Assembly: GCA_963806935.1 (NCBI GenBank) | Contig: CAWEAT010000041.1 | Span: 1-64,000 of the forward strand | Source of the DNA: Roseiarcus sp963806935 | GTDB taxonomy: Bacteria > Pseudomonadota > Alphaproteobacteria > Rhizobiales > Beijerinckiaceae | DNA length: 64,000 bases | Direction: 5' to 3' | Shown here: positions 45,518-54,443 of the stretch, piece by piece | How the letters are laid out: each line of letters opens with the position of its first letter | Position numbering within the stretch: position 1 is the stretch's first letter | Translations under genes and position numbers: made by a program | Notes under the pieces: generated by a model | What the model saw: the letters and a program-made list of their open reading frames with translations, nothing else | Told to the model about the DNA's origin: nothing | Databases searched by the model: none

Positions 45518-46345
45518 ATGAGGGGCAAGACCGCGCTGATCACAGGCTCGACGGACGGCGTCGGGCGGTACGTCGCCGGGCGGCTGGCGGCGGATGGCGC
45601 GCGTGTCATCGTTCACGGCCGCGACCGCGCGCGCGGCGAAGCCGTCGTCCAGCAGATCACGAAGGAGGGCGGCGACGCCCGCCTTCTCGTTGCCGACCTG
45701 GCGTCGCTCGCCGAGGTTCGCTCGCTCGCCGAAGCGGTCCAGCGCGACTCAGACGGTCTGGACGCCCTCATCAACAACGCCGGGATCGGCACGAGCGGAG
45801 CGCGGCGCGAACTCAGCGCCGACGGGTTCGAACTCAGGTTCGCGGTCAACTATCTTGCGGGATTTCTGTTGACGCGCCTCCTGCTGCCGGCGCCGGAGAG
45901 CCGCGCCTCTTCGCGCATCGTAAATGTCGCCTCGGCAGGACAGCAGCCGATCGACTTCGCCGATGTGATGCTCACCCGCGGCTATAGCGGCGCCCGAGCC
46001 TATCGGCAGAGCAAGCTCGCGCAAATCATGTTCACCATCGATCTCGCGCAGGAGCTCGCGGGACGAAGCGTCGCCGTCAATTGCCTGCATCCAGCGACCT
46101 TCATGGATACGACCATGGTTCGCTTGAGCGGCGTTCAGCCGGTCAGCACGGTCGAGGAGGGCGGCGCGGCCATCCTGCAGCTCGCCGCCTCGCCTTCGCT
46201 CGAGGGCAGGAGCGGGCTCTATTTCAGCGGCTTGCGCGAATCCCGCGCCGATCCGCAAGCCTACGATCCGGAGGCGCGCGCAAAGCTGCGCGCGCTGAGC
46301 TTCGAGCTCGTCGGCCTCGCCGACCCGCTCGCCGCGCGGGTCTAA
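45518..46345 (+). CDS. Short-chain dehydrogenase/reductase
   Basis: 275 residues. Rossmann cofactor motif TGSTDGVG (about 9-16), NNAG in DALINNAGIG, catalytic Ser in NVASAGQ and YRQSK for the Tyr-Lys pair. The pattern resembles retinol-dehydrogenase-like SDRs. ATG 45518 is preferred; GTG 45512 two codons earlier is possible. Substrate unknown. Confidence 0.88.
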   Translation: MRGKTALITGSTDGVGRYVAGRLAADGARVIVHGRDRARGEAVVQQITKEGGDARLLVADLASLAEVRSLAEAVQRDSDGLDALINNAGIGTSGARRELSADGFELRFAVNYLAGFLLTRLLLPAPESRASSRIVNVASAGQQPIDFADVMLTRGYSGARAYRQSKLAQIMFTIDLAQELAGRSVAVNCLHPATFMDTTMVRLSGVQPVSTVEEGGAAILQLAASPSLEGRSGLYFSGLRESRADPQAYDPEARAKLRALSFELVGLADPLAARV

Positions 46346-46463
46346 GCGGCTTTTAACCAACGCCCGAGCGGCCCTAGCGCAAAAGTAGCGTCTGCACTAA
46401 TCTACTGATCGGCCACGACCGTCACAACGTCCACTGCTGGCCCTGAGTTCAGGATTGCGGCGT

Positions 46464-47315
46464 ATGACAATGGACACGATCGCAGCGGTGGCGGCCAAGA
46501 AGCTCAGCCGGCTCGTCGCCGACGACTTCCGCGAAATCTTCGGCTCTTCTCACAACGATCTCGCCGAGCGAGTAGGCGGCCTTGCTCGGATCACGATCGA
46601 ATGCCTCGGCAGAAGCGACGCCCTCTACCACAACTTCGAGCATACCGTCCTGGTGACCACGGTCGGCCGCGATATTCTGCTCGGCCGCACCATGTCGGAG
46701 CGCATCGAGCCTGAGGACTACAGCCATCTCATCGTAGCTTGTCTTCTGCATGACATCGGTTTCGTTCGCGGCGTGCTGAGCGGCGACACCAAGACCGAGT
46801 TCGTCATCGATGACAAAGGCAATACCGTGAAGCTGCCGCGCGGCGCCTCGGACGCTTCGCTCGCGGCTTATCATGTCGACCGGTCGAAACTCTTCGTCTA
46901 TGAGCGGCTCGGCGACGCGGCGTTCGTCGATCCCGAGCGGGTGGCGGATGCGATCGAGCTCACCCGCTTTCCGCCCCGGCCGAACGGGGACTCGGAGCGG
47001 GCCAGTCTCGAGCCGAGGCTCGTCCAGGCCGCCGACCTGATCGGCCAGCTCGGCGATCCGCTCTATCCGAAGAAGGCCAACGCTCTCTTCTATGAACTCG
47101 AGGAAATCGGCAGCAATCGGCAGCTCGGCTACGAATTCCCCGCCGACCTGGTCGAGAAGTATCCGGGGTTCTATTGGAACACCGTGTCGAAGCATATCGA
47201 GGACGGGATGAAATACCTGGCGCTCACCGCCTCCGGACGCCAGTGGATTGCGAACCTCCACAATCATGTGTTCTGCGCCGAAAACTCAAAATGGCTGATG
47301 GGCCCGCAGATGTGA
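46464..47315 (+). CDS. HD-domain hydrolase-like protein
   Basis: 283 residues. The metal site of an HD-type phosphohydrolase is visible: YHNFEHT (His56, His60) and CLLHDIGF (His96, Asp97), followed by helices. It probably cleaves a phosphoester, possibly a nucleotide, but no output or sensory domain is attached. ATG 46464 is taken as start; TTG 46455 and ATG 46470 are alternatives. It converges with the MetE-like gene. Confidence 0.8.
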   Translation: MTMDTIAAVAAKKLSRLVADDFREIFGSSHNDLAERVGGLARITIECLGRSDALYHNFEHTVLVTTVGRDILLGRTMSERIEPEDYSHLIVACLLHDIGFVRGVLSGDTKTEFVIDDKGNTVKLPRGASDASLAAYHVDRSKLFVYERLGDAAFVDPERVADAIELTRFPPRPNGDSERASLEPRLVQAADLIGQLGDPLYPKKANALFYELEEIGSNRQLGYEFPADLVEKYPGFYWNTVSKHIEDGMKYLALTASGRQWIANLHNHVFCAENSKWLMGPQM

Positions 47316-47355
47316 CTCCGCCCCGGAGCCGGGGTTCTGCCCAAGCCGGTCCGGC

Positions 47356-48384
47356 TTACGCCTTCTCGAGCTCGTTTCTCACGATCCGCGCTCCCTCGAC
47401 CATCGCCTTCATCTTGCCGTAGGCCGCGTCGCGCGGCAGGTATTTGAGCCCGCAGTCCGGAGCGACGATGATGTCCTCGGGCTTCTTGTGGCGAAGCGCG
47501 CGGCGAATCCGCGCGGCGACGGTCTCCGGCGTTTCGATGGCGGGGGTCGAGAGATCGATGACGCCGAGGATGATCTTCTGGTCCGGCAATTCCTCAAGCA
47601 CCGCGCAATCGAGATTTGACTGCGCGGTCTCGATCGAGATTTGCCGGCAGCGGCATTTCTTGAGCTGCGGCAGGAAAGAATAGGCGCTCGGCCGTTCGTG
47701 GATGATCGCGGCATAGCCGAAGCAGATATGCACGGCGGTGTCGCCGGCCACGCCCTCGAGCGCGCGATTCAGCGCGGCAAGGCCATAGTCCTCGGCGGGC
47801 TTTGGTCTCGCCTGCATGTAGGGCTCGTCGATCTGGACGATGTCGGCGCCGGCGGCGAACAGGTCCTTGATCTCCGAGTTGACGGCCTCGGCATAGGCCA
47901 TCGCGGCTTCGGCGAGGGTCGGATAAAAGTCGTTCTGCGCCTGCTGGCTCATGGTGAAGGGACCGGGCACGGTCATCTTGACCTTGCGCGTCGTATGCGC
48001 GCGAAGGAAGTTGAGGTCGTCGACTTCGACCGCATGCTTGCGGCGGATCGGGCCTACGATGCGCGGAACCGGATTGGGGTGGCCCGACCGGTCGAGCGCC
48101 ACGCCCGGCTGATCGATGTCGATGCCTTCGAGCGCGGTCGCGAAGCGGTTTGAGTAACTTTCGCGGCGGATTTCGCCGTCGGTGATGATGTCGAGCCCGG
48201 CGTCCTCCTGCGCCTTGATCGCGAGCACGGTCGCGTCGTCCTGCGCCTCGGCGAGAAAGGGCTCCGGGATGCGCCATAGCTCCTTCGCCCGGACGCGCGG
48301 CGGAAAGCGGCCGGCGAGCTTGGCTCGATCGATGAGCCATTCGGGCTGCGCGTACGATCCGACCAGCGTCGTCGGCAGAAGCAT
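47356..48384 (-). CDS. MetE-like cobalamin-independent methionine synthase family protein
   Basis: 342 residues, equal to the C-terminal catalytic domain of MetE. TTLVGSYAQPEWL opens the barrel, VPGPFTMSQQ and IVQIDEPYMQAR follow, and zinc-ligand type residues are His and Cys in AVHICFGY and Cys in VAPDCGLKYLPRD. Without the N-terminal folate-binding half it may use another methyl donor, as in archaeal MetE or methylcobamide:homocysteine enzymes, or act in a related transfer. The physiological role is unproven. Confidence 0.88.
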   Translation of the reverse strand: MLLPTTLVGSYAQPEWLIDRAKLAGRFPPRVRAKELWRIPEPFLAEAQDDATVLAIKAQEDAGLDIITDGEIRRESYSNRFATALEGIDIDQPGVALDRSGHPNPVPRIVGPIRRKHAVEVDDLNFLRAHTTRKVKMTVPGPFTMSQQAQNDFYPTLAEAAMAYAEAVNSEIKDLFAAGADIVQIDEPYMQARPKPAEDYGLAALNRALEGVAGDTAVHICFGYAAIIHERPSAYSFLPQLKKCRCRQISIETAQSNLDCAVLEELPDQKIILGVIDLSTPAIETPETVAARIRRALRHKKPEDIIVAPDCGLKYLPRDAAYGKMKAMVEGARIVRNELEKA

Positions 48385-48488
48385 GGCTTTCCTCCCCGGG
48401 CGGCTTTTTGAACGCCGGCCTTCATCCTGATCGTTTCATCTCCGGCGGACAAGCCGGGCGGGCGGCTGAGTTGGCCGTTGAGCAGCGA

Positions 48489-48782
48489 TCAACCGCCGCC
48501 GGGCGGGGTCCTTCGCTCGCGCGCGCTGTTGAGCGTGTCCGCGAGCGCGCGTCTGAGCGCATGCATCTGATCGAGGAGGTGCAGGATCACCCCCAGCCCC
48601 TCGTCGTTGACGCCCATCTTGTCTTTCAGATCGTGGATCAGATTGGCGCGCGCGAGATCCATGTCGGTGAAGGCGAGCTCGTGCGCGGCCCGGCCCGGAA
48701 TGAGCCATTCCTCTTCGATCCAGATCGACAGCGTCGCCCGATCGAGTTGCGCGCGTTCGAGAAATTCCCGCTCCGTGATCAT
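48489..48782 (-). CDS. cbpM: Chaperone modulator CbpM
   Basis: 97 residues, the regulator that binds the J-domain of CbpA and inhibits its activity. MITEREFLERAQLDRATLS and WIEEEWLIP resemble the MerR-like fold of CbpM, followed by DMDLARANLIHDLKDKMGV. It lies three bases after cbpA, the normal order of the pair. Confidence 0.88.
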   Translation of the reverse strand: MITEREFLERAQLDRATLSIWIEEEWLIPGRAAHELAFTDMDLARANLIHDLKDKMGVNDEGLGVILHLLDQMHALRRALADTLNSARERRTPPGGG

Positions 48783-48785
48783 GGC

Positions 48786-49685
48786 TCAGAGCTCCTTTCG
48801 CGGATCGTAGTGCGACGACGGCGTCCAGTTGGCGAGGAAAGCCTCGAGCTCGGGCTCGGCCTCCGTCGGCATCACGACTTTGAGCTTCACCAGCTCGTCG
48901 CCCGCGCCGTCGCGCTTCTTCACGCCCTTGCCGCGGAGGCGAAGCATGTCGCCGGTGTTCGACCGTTTCGGGATCTTGAGCATGACGCTCCCGGTCGTCG
49001 TCGGCGCGCGCACCTCCGCGCCGAGCGCGGCCTCCTTCACCGTGACCGGCAGGTCGAGCAGGATGTTGTCGCCGTCGCGGGTGAAGAAGCGATGCGGCCT
49101 GACGACGATCTGCACCAGCGCGTCGCCGGGCGGGCCTTCGCCGGGCGAGGGCGCTCCCTTGCCGCGCAGGCGCAGGATCTGCCCGTCCTCGACGCCTGCG
49201 GGAATCGTCACATTCAAGGTTCCCCCTTGCGGCAGGGTGATCGTCCTGGTCGCGCCATTGACCGCGTCGAGAAATTCGACCTGAAGCTCGTAGTGCAGGT
49301 CCGCGCCCGGCCGTCGCCGCGCCTGTTCGGCGGCGCGGCGCAAAAGGTCGGCGAACATGTCGTCGCCCTGCGCGAAATCGCCGTAAGCGCCGTGACCCTC
49401 GTAAGGATGGCCGGCTTCGCCCGCGTAGTCGCGATAGTAGCGGGCGTGCGGCGGCGCCTTCTCCGCTCCCGAGGCGTCGATCTCGCCGGCGTCGAACCGC
49501 CGCCGCTTGTCCGGATCCGAGAGCAGATCGTTGGCGGCGGCGACCTCCTTGAACTGCTCCTCCGCCCGCTTGTCGCCGGGGTTGAGGTCCGGGTGAAGCT
49601 TCTTGGCGAGCTTCCGGTAGGCCTTGCGGATATCGTCGGCAGTCGCGGTCTTGGCGACGCCAAGAATCTCGTAAGGGTCTCGCAT
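48786..49685 (-). CDS. cbpA: Curved DNA-binding protein/DnaJ-class co-chaperone
   Basis: 299 residues. The J-domain (1-65) has the HPD triad at 31-33 that stimulates DnaK ATPase; a linker rich in Gly and charged residues follows, then two substrate-binding C-terminal domains (VTIPAGVEDGQILRLRGKG, LPVTVKEAALGAEVRAPT). There is no zinc-finger region, which marks the CbpA class rather than DnaJ. It is cotranscribed with cbpM. Confidence 0.93.
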   Translation of the reverse strand: MRDPYEILGVAKTATADDIRKAYRKLAKKLHPDLNPGDKRAEEQFKEVAAANDLLSDPDKRRRFDAGEIDASGAEKAPPHARYYRDYAGEAGHPYEGHGAYGDFAQGDDMFADLLRRAAEQARRRPGADLHYELQVEFLDAVNGATRTITLPQGGTLNVTIPAGVEDGQILRLRGKGAPSPGEGPPGDALVQIVVRPHRFFTRDGDNILLDLPVTVKEAALGAEVRAPTTTGSVMLKIPKRSNTGDMLRLRGKGVKKRDGAGDELVKLKVVMPTEAEPELEAFLANWTPSSHYDPRKEL

Positions 49686-49919
49686 GGGCTGATCCGGTAG
49701 TCCGAGTTCGACGCTTTGGACTCTAGCAGAATTGCGTGAGCCGCCTAAAGACCCGGCCGAGGCGGGGAAGACCGGAGGCGAAGGCCGCCTGGACTGAAAC
49801 AGCGGTGCGTTACCCGTCGCCGGCGATTGACTCCTTTCGGAACCGCATCAAAACTGACGGCGATAAAGAATCGGACCCGGCGCTTTGACGCCGGAAACCG
49901 GGGCAAGCAGGAGGGATCC

Positions 49920-50216
49920 ATGTCGGGCACGATCATCAACCTCATCATTCAGCTGATCGCGGGCGCAATCGGCGGCAATGCGGTCGGCGCGGCGGCGAAG
50001 AATGTGAGCCTCGGACCCACCGGCAACACCGTCGCCGGCGCGCTCGGCGGCATCGCCGGCGGATCGCTGCTCACCTCGCTGATGCCGATGCTCCAGGGCG
50101 CGGCGGGCGGCATGGACATCGGCGCCATTGTCGGCCAGCTGGTCGGCGGCGGCGTGTCCGGCGCGATCGTCTCGGCGATCGTCGGCATGGTCATGAACAA
50201 CATGAAGCGCGCCTGA
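49920..50216 (+). CDS. Small glycine-rich membrane-like protein, unknown function
   Basis: 98 residues, almost entirely Gly, Ala, Ile, Met and Val with few charges: LIIQLIAGAIGGNAVGAAAK, then GNTVAGALGGIAGGSLLTSL and GAIVGQLVGGGVSGAIVSAI. It resembles glycine-zipper proteins with two or three hydrophobic segments. AGGAGGGA precedes ATG 49920. Similar hypothetical proteins occur in Hyphomicrobiales; I know of no assigned role. Confidence 0.75.
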   Translation: MSGTIINLIIQLIAGAIGGNAVGAAAKNVSLGPTGNTVAGALGGIAGGSLLTSLMPMLQGAAGGMDIGAIVGQLVGGGVSGAIVSAIVGMVMNNMKRA

Positions 50217-50340
50217 GCGCTTCGATCGCCGCCAGCGAAACAACGCCCCTGTCCCGCCTCGGCCTTTAAGGCTAGGATTGGCCGCGGCTCCGGATGGGAG
50301 CCTTATTTCGAGCGCCGGGGCGGCGTCAGGAGCGCGAGTC

Positions 50341-50788
50341 ATGGGTCTGATCAGTTTCGTCAAGAACGCCGGCGCCAAGATTTTCGGCGGCAGCGAAGCG
50401 AAACCCGCGCCGGCCGAGCAATTGCACAAGGAGCTCGAGAAGCATGGCCTCGACGCGTCCAACGTCAAGATCACGGTCGACGGCGACAAGGTGAAGGTGT
50501 CCGGCACCGCGGCGACCACCGAGCAAGCCGAGAAGATCGCGATCGCGCTCGGCAACACGGTCGGCGTCCAGACGGTCGAAAACGACATCAAGGCCGCCAA
50601 GGCCGAGGCTGAGTTCGAAGTTCTATACGGTGAAGAGCGGCGACACGCTGTGGGCTATCGCCGAGAGAGAGTACGGCAAGGGGCACGGCGGCAAATACGA
50701 CGCCATCTTCCAGGCCAACCGGCCGATGCTGACCCATCCGGACAAGATCTACCCCGGCCAGGTGCTGCGCGTCCCCCCGATGGCGTAG
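50341..50788 (+). pseudogene. BON-LysM domain protein (Kbp/YgaU-like), frameshifted
   Basis: The N-terminal BON domain includes GLDASNVKITVDGDKVKVSG; the LysM domain YTVKSGDTLWAIAEREYG, then HPDKIYPGQVLRVPPMA, is in the next frame up to TAG 50788. An extra T in GAGTTCG (50614-50615) causes the change; corrected length is about 148 residues, equal to E. coli YgaU/Kbp, a potassium-binding cytoplasmic protein. ATG 50341 is taken by domain match. Confidence 0.87.
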
Positions 50789-50797
50789 CGCCAGGCT

Positions 50798-50826
50798 TTT
50801 CCTTGCCGAGGCGCTCGGCAAGGAAA
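50798..50826 (+). terminator. Strong hairpin after the BON-LysM gene
   Basis: TTTCCTTGCCGAG (50798-50810) pairs perfectly with CTCGGCAAGGAAA (50814-50826) around GCG, 10 bases after the stop codon. A 13-bp stem so close to a stop is a convincing terminator despite the lack of a T-run. Confidence 0.65.
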
Positions 50827-50942
50827 GGCCGCGCAAGTCCCGGGAGTCGCTTTAAATGCCGACGAAACTGGCAAGCCGCGGATAGTGCACGCGACGCGAT
50901 CTAGCGCGCCGCGCCGTCAAATAGAATCGAAACCGGCCCTCT

Positions 50943-51019
50943 TGTCATTCCCGCGAAAGCGGGAATCCAGAGCCGGGTCAGAGCCTTGACTCTGGATGCC
51001 CGCATTCGCGGGCATGACA
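50943..51019. repeat. Extragenic palindromic repeat (TGTCATTCCCGCGAAAGCGGGAAT type)
   Basis: Three nested or adjacent hairpins: ATTCCCGC/GCGGGAAT (50947-50966), TCCAGAG/CTCTGGA (50966-50996) and TGCCCGC/GCGGGCA (50997-51014), with outer arms TGTCAT and ATGACA. This family of palindromes is widespread between genes in proteobacteria. It lies 29 bases beyond the stop of the His-rich gene. Confidence 0.8.
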
Positions 51020-51047
51020 GAGCTGCCTCAACTGTCGGGCCGTGCGT

Positions 51048-51536
51048 CTAGCGGTGATGGTGGCCGCCGCCCCCGTGGTGTCCGCCTCCGCCGTGGTGGT
51101 GTCCGCCCCCGCCGTGGTGATGGCCGCCCCCGCCGTGGTGATGGCCGCCGCCCCCGTGGTGGTGGCCGCCCCCGCCGTGATGGTGGCCGCCCCCGCCGTG
51201 GTAATGCCCGCCGCCGTGATAGTGCCCGCCGCCGTGATAGTGAGCGCCGCCGTGGTAGCCGGCATGGCGCCAGCCGTTCCAGCCGTAACCGCCGCCCCAG
51301 CCATAGCCGGTGCGATAGGCGTATCCGCACCAATACCAGCCGGGGCCCTGCCAACCGGCGTCGTACCAGCAATAATTGCGGCCGTTGAGGACGAACTGAG
51401 CCCTTTCGACCGGCAGGAGCTGATCGGGCGTCGGCACGACGAATGCGCTGTCCGACAGCCCCGCCTGAGCCGGGCCGGCGAGCGCGGATGCGGCGCCAAG
51501 CGCCAACGCCAGGCCGAGAGCAAGTTTTCGAGACAT
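51048..51536 (-). CDS. Secreted His/Gly-rich repeat protein
   Basis: 162 residues. A Sec signal peptide (LALGLALALGAASALA) is followed by a short aromatic domain (FVLNGRNYCWYDAGW, GWYWCGYAYRTGYGWGGGYG) and then a tail from about residue 92 made of repeats: three HYHGGG units, then about seven GGGGHHH-type units. More than 20 His residues suggest binding of Ni, Zn, Cu or Co in the periplasm or at the surface; this is inference. The DNA is correspondingly repetitive (51050-51245). Similar short proteins occur in Hyphomicrobiales and are usually unnamed. Confidence 0.8.
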   Translation of the reverse strand: MSRKLALGLALALGAASALAGPAQAGLSDSAFVVPTPDQLLPVERAQFVLNGRNYCWYDAGWQGPGWYWCGYAYRTGYGWGGGYGWNGWRHAGYHGGAHYHGGGHYHGGGHYHGGGGHHHGGGGHHHGGGGHHHGGGGHHHGGGGHHHGGGGHHGGGGHHHR

Positions 51537-51634
51537 GGGCGAGATCCCCTATTCCTGCCAGACGCGAGGCCGCGACTTGGAGCTTTGGATGCTGGCGAGG
51601 TCGCCCTGAACGGGCGCTGAACGGCGCTCGCCTC

Positions 51635-52873
51635 TCACCCCTTCGCATCGAGCCCGTAGAGCGTGTGCAGCGTGCGCACCGCGAGCTCGGTATAGACCTC
51701 GTCGATCAGCATCGAGAACTTGATCTCCGAGGTTGTAATGGCGCGAATGTTGACGCCTTTTTCGGCCAGCGCCCTGAAGGCGCGCGCGGCGACGCCGGAA
51801 TGCGAGCGCATGCCGACGCCGATGGCCGAGATCTTCACCACGTCCTCGGCCCCGTTGAGCTTGGCGTAGCCGATCTTCGCCCGACGCTCCTCCAGGATAT
51901 CCATGGCGCGCTTAAACTCGGCCGCGGGCACGGTGAAGGTGATGTCGGTCGTCGTCGTGTCGTCGGAGACGACCTGGATGATCATGTCGACGTTGATGTT
52001 GGCGTCCGCCAGCGGCATGAAGATCGCCGCCGCGACGCCCGGCTTGTCGGCGACCTCGCGCAAGGTGATCTGCGCCTCGTCGCGCGAGAAGGCGATGCCG
52101 GTCACGACCTCCTGCTCCATGATGTCCTCCTCGTCGCAAATGAGCGTGCCACGCTTCGGACGCGCGGGATCGTCGAACGACGAGCGCACGTAGAGCCTGA
52201 CCTTGTTGACCATCGCCACTTCGACCGAGCGCACCTGCAGGACCTTGGCGCCGAGCGAGGCCATTTCCAGCATTTCCTCGAACGACACCTTGTCGAGCCG
52301 GCGCGCCTTCGGCACGATCCGCGGATCGGAGGTGTAGACGCCATCGACGTCGGTGTAGATGTCGCAGCGGTCGGCCGAGATCGCCGCGGCGAGCGCGACC
52401 GCGGACGTGTCCGAGCCGCCGCGCCCGAGCGTCGTCACCCGCCCCGTGGCTTTGTGCAGGCCCTGAAAGCCCGCGACGACCGCGATCTCGCCCGCCTTGA
52501 AGCCCTGGAGGAGCCCCATCCCGTCGATAGCGGCGATCCGGGCCGAGCCATGGGCGTCGTCGGTGAGGAGCGGAACTTGCCAGCCGGCCCACGAGCGCGC
52601 CTTGAGGCCGATATCCTTGAGCACCAGCGCGAGCAGCCCCGCCGTCACCAGTTCGCCCGAGGCGACGACGGCGTCGTATTCGGCGTTGTCGAAATGCGAG
52701 CCCGCCTCCTTGCACCAGGCGACCAGCTCGTTCGTCGCGCCGGCCATCGCGGAGACGACCACCGCGACCTCCGCGCCGGCGTCGACCTCCCGTTTGACGT
52801 GCGCGGCGACGTTGCGGATGCGTTGAACGTCGGCGACCGACGTGCCGCCGAACTTCATCACCAGACGCGGCAT
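51635..52873 (-). CDS. lysC: Aspartate kinase
   Basis: 412 residues, first step of Lys/Thr/Met synthesis. KFGGTSVADVQRIRNVA is the N-terminal kinase motif; GGSDTSAVALAAA and YTDVDGVYTSDPR are the nucleotide/aspartate sites. Two ACT domains follow from about 265 (VADKPGVAAAIFMPLAD, then GVAARAFRALAEKGVNI), so feedback control by lysine and/or threonine is expected. Divergent from ubiG. Confidence 0.96.
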   Translation of the reverse strand: MPRLVMKFGGTSVADVQRIRNVAAHVKREVDAGAEVAVVVSAMAGATNELVAWCKEAGSHFDNAEYDAVVASGELVTAGLLALVLKDIGLKARSWAGWQVPLLTDDAHGSARIAAIDGMGLLQGFKAGEIAVVAGFQGLHKATGRVTTLGRGGSDTSAVALAAAISADRCDIYTDVDGVYTSDPRIVPKARRLDKVSFEEMLEMASLGAKVLQVRSVEVAMVNKVRLYVRSSFDDPARPKRGTLICDEEDIMEQEVVTGIAFSRDEAQITLREVADKPGVAAAIFMPLADANINVDMIIQVVSDDTTTTDITFTVPAAEFKRAMDILEERRAKIGYAKLNGAEDVVKISAIGVGMRSHSGVAARAFRALAEKGVNIRAITTSEIKFSMLIDEVYTELAVRTLHTLYGLDAKG

Positions 52874-52987
52874 GGGTCCTTGAAGCCTTGGGAGAACGCG
52901 CTCTCTCGCGCAATGCGTGGGGGCGGCGTATAAAGGCGGCGCTCCAGCGGGTCAACGCGCGTCCCGACGCGGAGCGAAGGGGTAAAA

Positions 52988-53800
52988 ATGTCCGCCGGGC
53001 CATCGCCGAGCGTCATGGCCGAGGAGGTTGCCCGTTTCGACGCGCTGGGCGACGCCTGGTGGGACGCCGACGGCCCGATGGCGCCGCTGCATCGCGTAAA
53101 TCCGGTCCGGATCGCCTGGGCTCGCGACCTGATCCAACGGCATTTCAGGCTCGACGCGCCGACGGGAACGCCGCTCGCCGGGATCAGCCTTCTTGACGTC
53201 GGCTGCGGCGCCGGGTTGTTCGCCGAGCCTTTGGCGCGCCTCGGCGCGGACGTCGTCGGCGTCGATCCGGCGCCGGCCGCGATCGAGGCCGCGCGCCGCC
53301 ATGCCGAGGACACCGGCGCGAGGCTCGCCTATCGCGCCGCGACGGTGGAGGAGCTCGCGGCGGAGCCGTCGCGCTTCGACGTCGTGAGCGCGATGGAGGT
53401 GATCGAGCACGCCGCCGATCCGAAGGCCTTCGTTGCGGCCGCGGCCTTGCTCATCAAGCCGGGCGGCCTCTTCCTCGCCTCGACCTTGAACCGCACGCTC
53501 AAGAGCTTCGCGCTCGCCATCGTCGGGGCCGAATACGTGCTGCGCTGGCTCGAGCCGGGAACGCATCATTGGGAGCAATTCGTGACCCCGGTCGAGCTCA
53601 CCGCCTTCGCGCGCGCCGCCGGCTTGAGCCGGGTGAGCCTGCGTGGGGTCGTCTACAATCCGCTGCGCGATGACTGGCGCCTGTCGGCGGATACGGGCGT
53701 GAACTATCTGTTCGCGGCGCGGAAAGCCGGACGCAGGGTCAGAGCTCAATCGCCTTCGCGGGGCGGCGGCTCGGGCGGAAAGCGTAGAAGGGTCTTCTGA
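52988..53800 (+). CDS. ubiG: Ubiquinone biosynthesis O-methyltransferase UbiG
   Basis: 270 residues. SAM-dependent O-methyltransferase in ubiquinone synthesis. FDALGDAWWDADGPMAPLHR is the UbiG-specific N-terminus; the SAM motif is LLDVGCGAGLF (68-78) with GVDPAP; FDVVSAMEVIEHAADP and GGLFLASTLNRTLKS follow. The last about 20 residues (Arg/Gly-rich) exceed the usual end. AAGGGGTAAAA lies before ATG 52988. Confidence 0.95.
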   Translation: MSAGPSPSVMAEEVARFDALGDAWWDADGPMAPLHRVNPVRIAWARDLIQRHFRLDAPTGTPLAGISLLDVGCGAGLFAEPLARLGADVVGVDPAPAAIEAARRHAEDTGARLAYRAATVEELAAEPSRFDVVSAMEVIEHAADPKAFVAAAALLIKPGGLFLASTLNRTLKSFALAIVGAEYVLRWLEPGTHHWEQFVTPVELTAFARAAGLSRVSLRGVVYNPLRDDWRLSADTGVNYLFAARKAGRRVRAQSPSRGGGSGGKRRRVF

Positions 53801-53994
53801 GGAGGCGCGGCGTCCGCCCAGAGCCCCCCTCTATAGGCGGCCATATCGGACCCCGTAACGGCCGGCAAGTGGGCATTTTGCCCATTCACACGGTGGATGT
53901 GCGGTCTGGGCTCTCGTGATCGCATTGCGACTGACGCGCAAAATGCGGCAGCTCCGAAAAATTTCCACGAGACAGGCGTCGCATCGCCCGGGCC

Positions 53995-54200
53995 TCAACT
54001 CAATCCGCCAAAGACAGTCTGCGCGTAATCGATAAGGGCGCCGGTCATCGGCTCCGAGGCGTCGGAGAGGAGGAACAGCGAGAGCCGCGCGAGGTCGTCC
54101 GAAGTCAGCAGGCGTCCGAACGGCATGCTCGCAGCAGCTTCGGCAAGCCAGCCATCACCCTTGCCGAGCGTCACCGCCTGCATATGCCGCTCCGCGGGTC
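53995..54200 (-). pseudogene. C-terminal remnant of an SDR oxidoreductase
   Basis: The minus strand encodes an SDR C-terminus: MPFGRLLTSDDLARLSLFLL then SEPMTGALIDYAQTVFGG and a stop at 53995. Upstream, family-like sequence stops near 54200 and changes to the opposite-strand remnant at 54192-54443, so the Rossmann domain and active site are missing. It is a fragment of a deleted gene. Confidence 0.65.
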
Positions 54201-54443
54201 GCCGCCCAATTCCAGCGCGATATGAGCCTGGGCCTGCCGCTAAAGGCCAATGTGCGCCATGTGTTCGTCGGCGAGGATACGGCCCAGATCGTGGTGGACT
54301 GGTCAATTGACGGCAAAAGCCCCAACGGTAAGGACGTTCACCTCGGAGGCTCGGCAAGCGATATCGTGCGCCGCGGCGCGGATGGACGCTGGCGGTACAT
54401 TATCGACAATAATCAAGGGACAGCAGTGCGACAGCCCGCCTGA
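54192..54443 (+). pseudogene. C-terminal remnant of a SnoaL/DUF4440-like protein
   Basis: The plus strand encodes AQFQRDMSLGLPLKANVRHV, then FVGEDTAQIVVDWSIDG and DIVRRGADGRWRYIIDN to TGA 54443, the second half of a SnoaL-like (NTF2 fold) protein. The first half is absent; the sequence abuts the SDR remnant on the other strand. ATG 54222 exists but gives only half a domain. Confidence 0.6.

Noticed and set aside
51050..51245. CRISPR-like array
   Set aside because: The short direct repeats are codon repeats of the His/Gly-rich protein, with no unique spacers and no cas genes.
53871..53885. Small hairpin TGGGCA-TTT-TGCCCA after ubiG as terminator
   Set aside because: Only six base pairs, no T-run, 70 bases from the stop; too weak to call.
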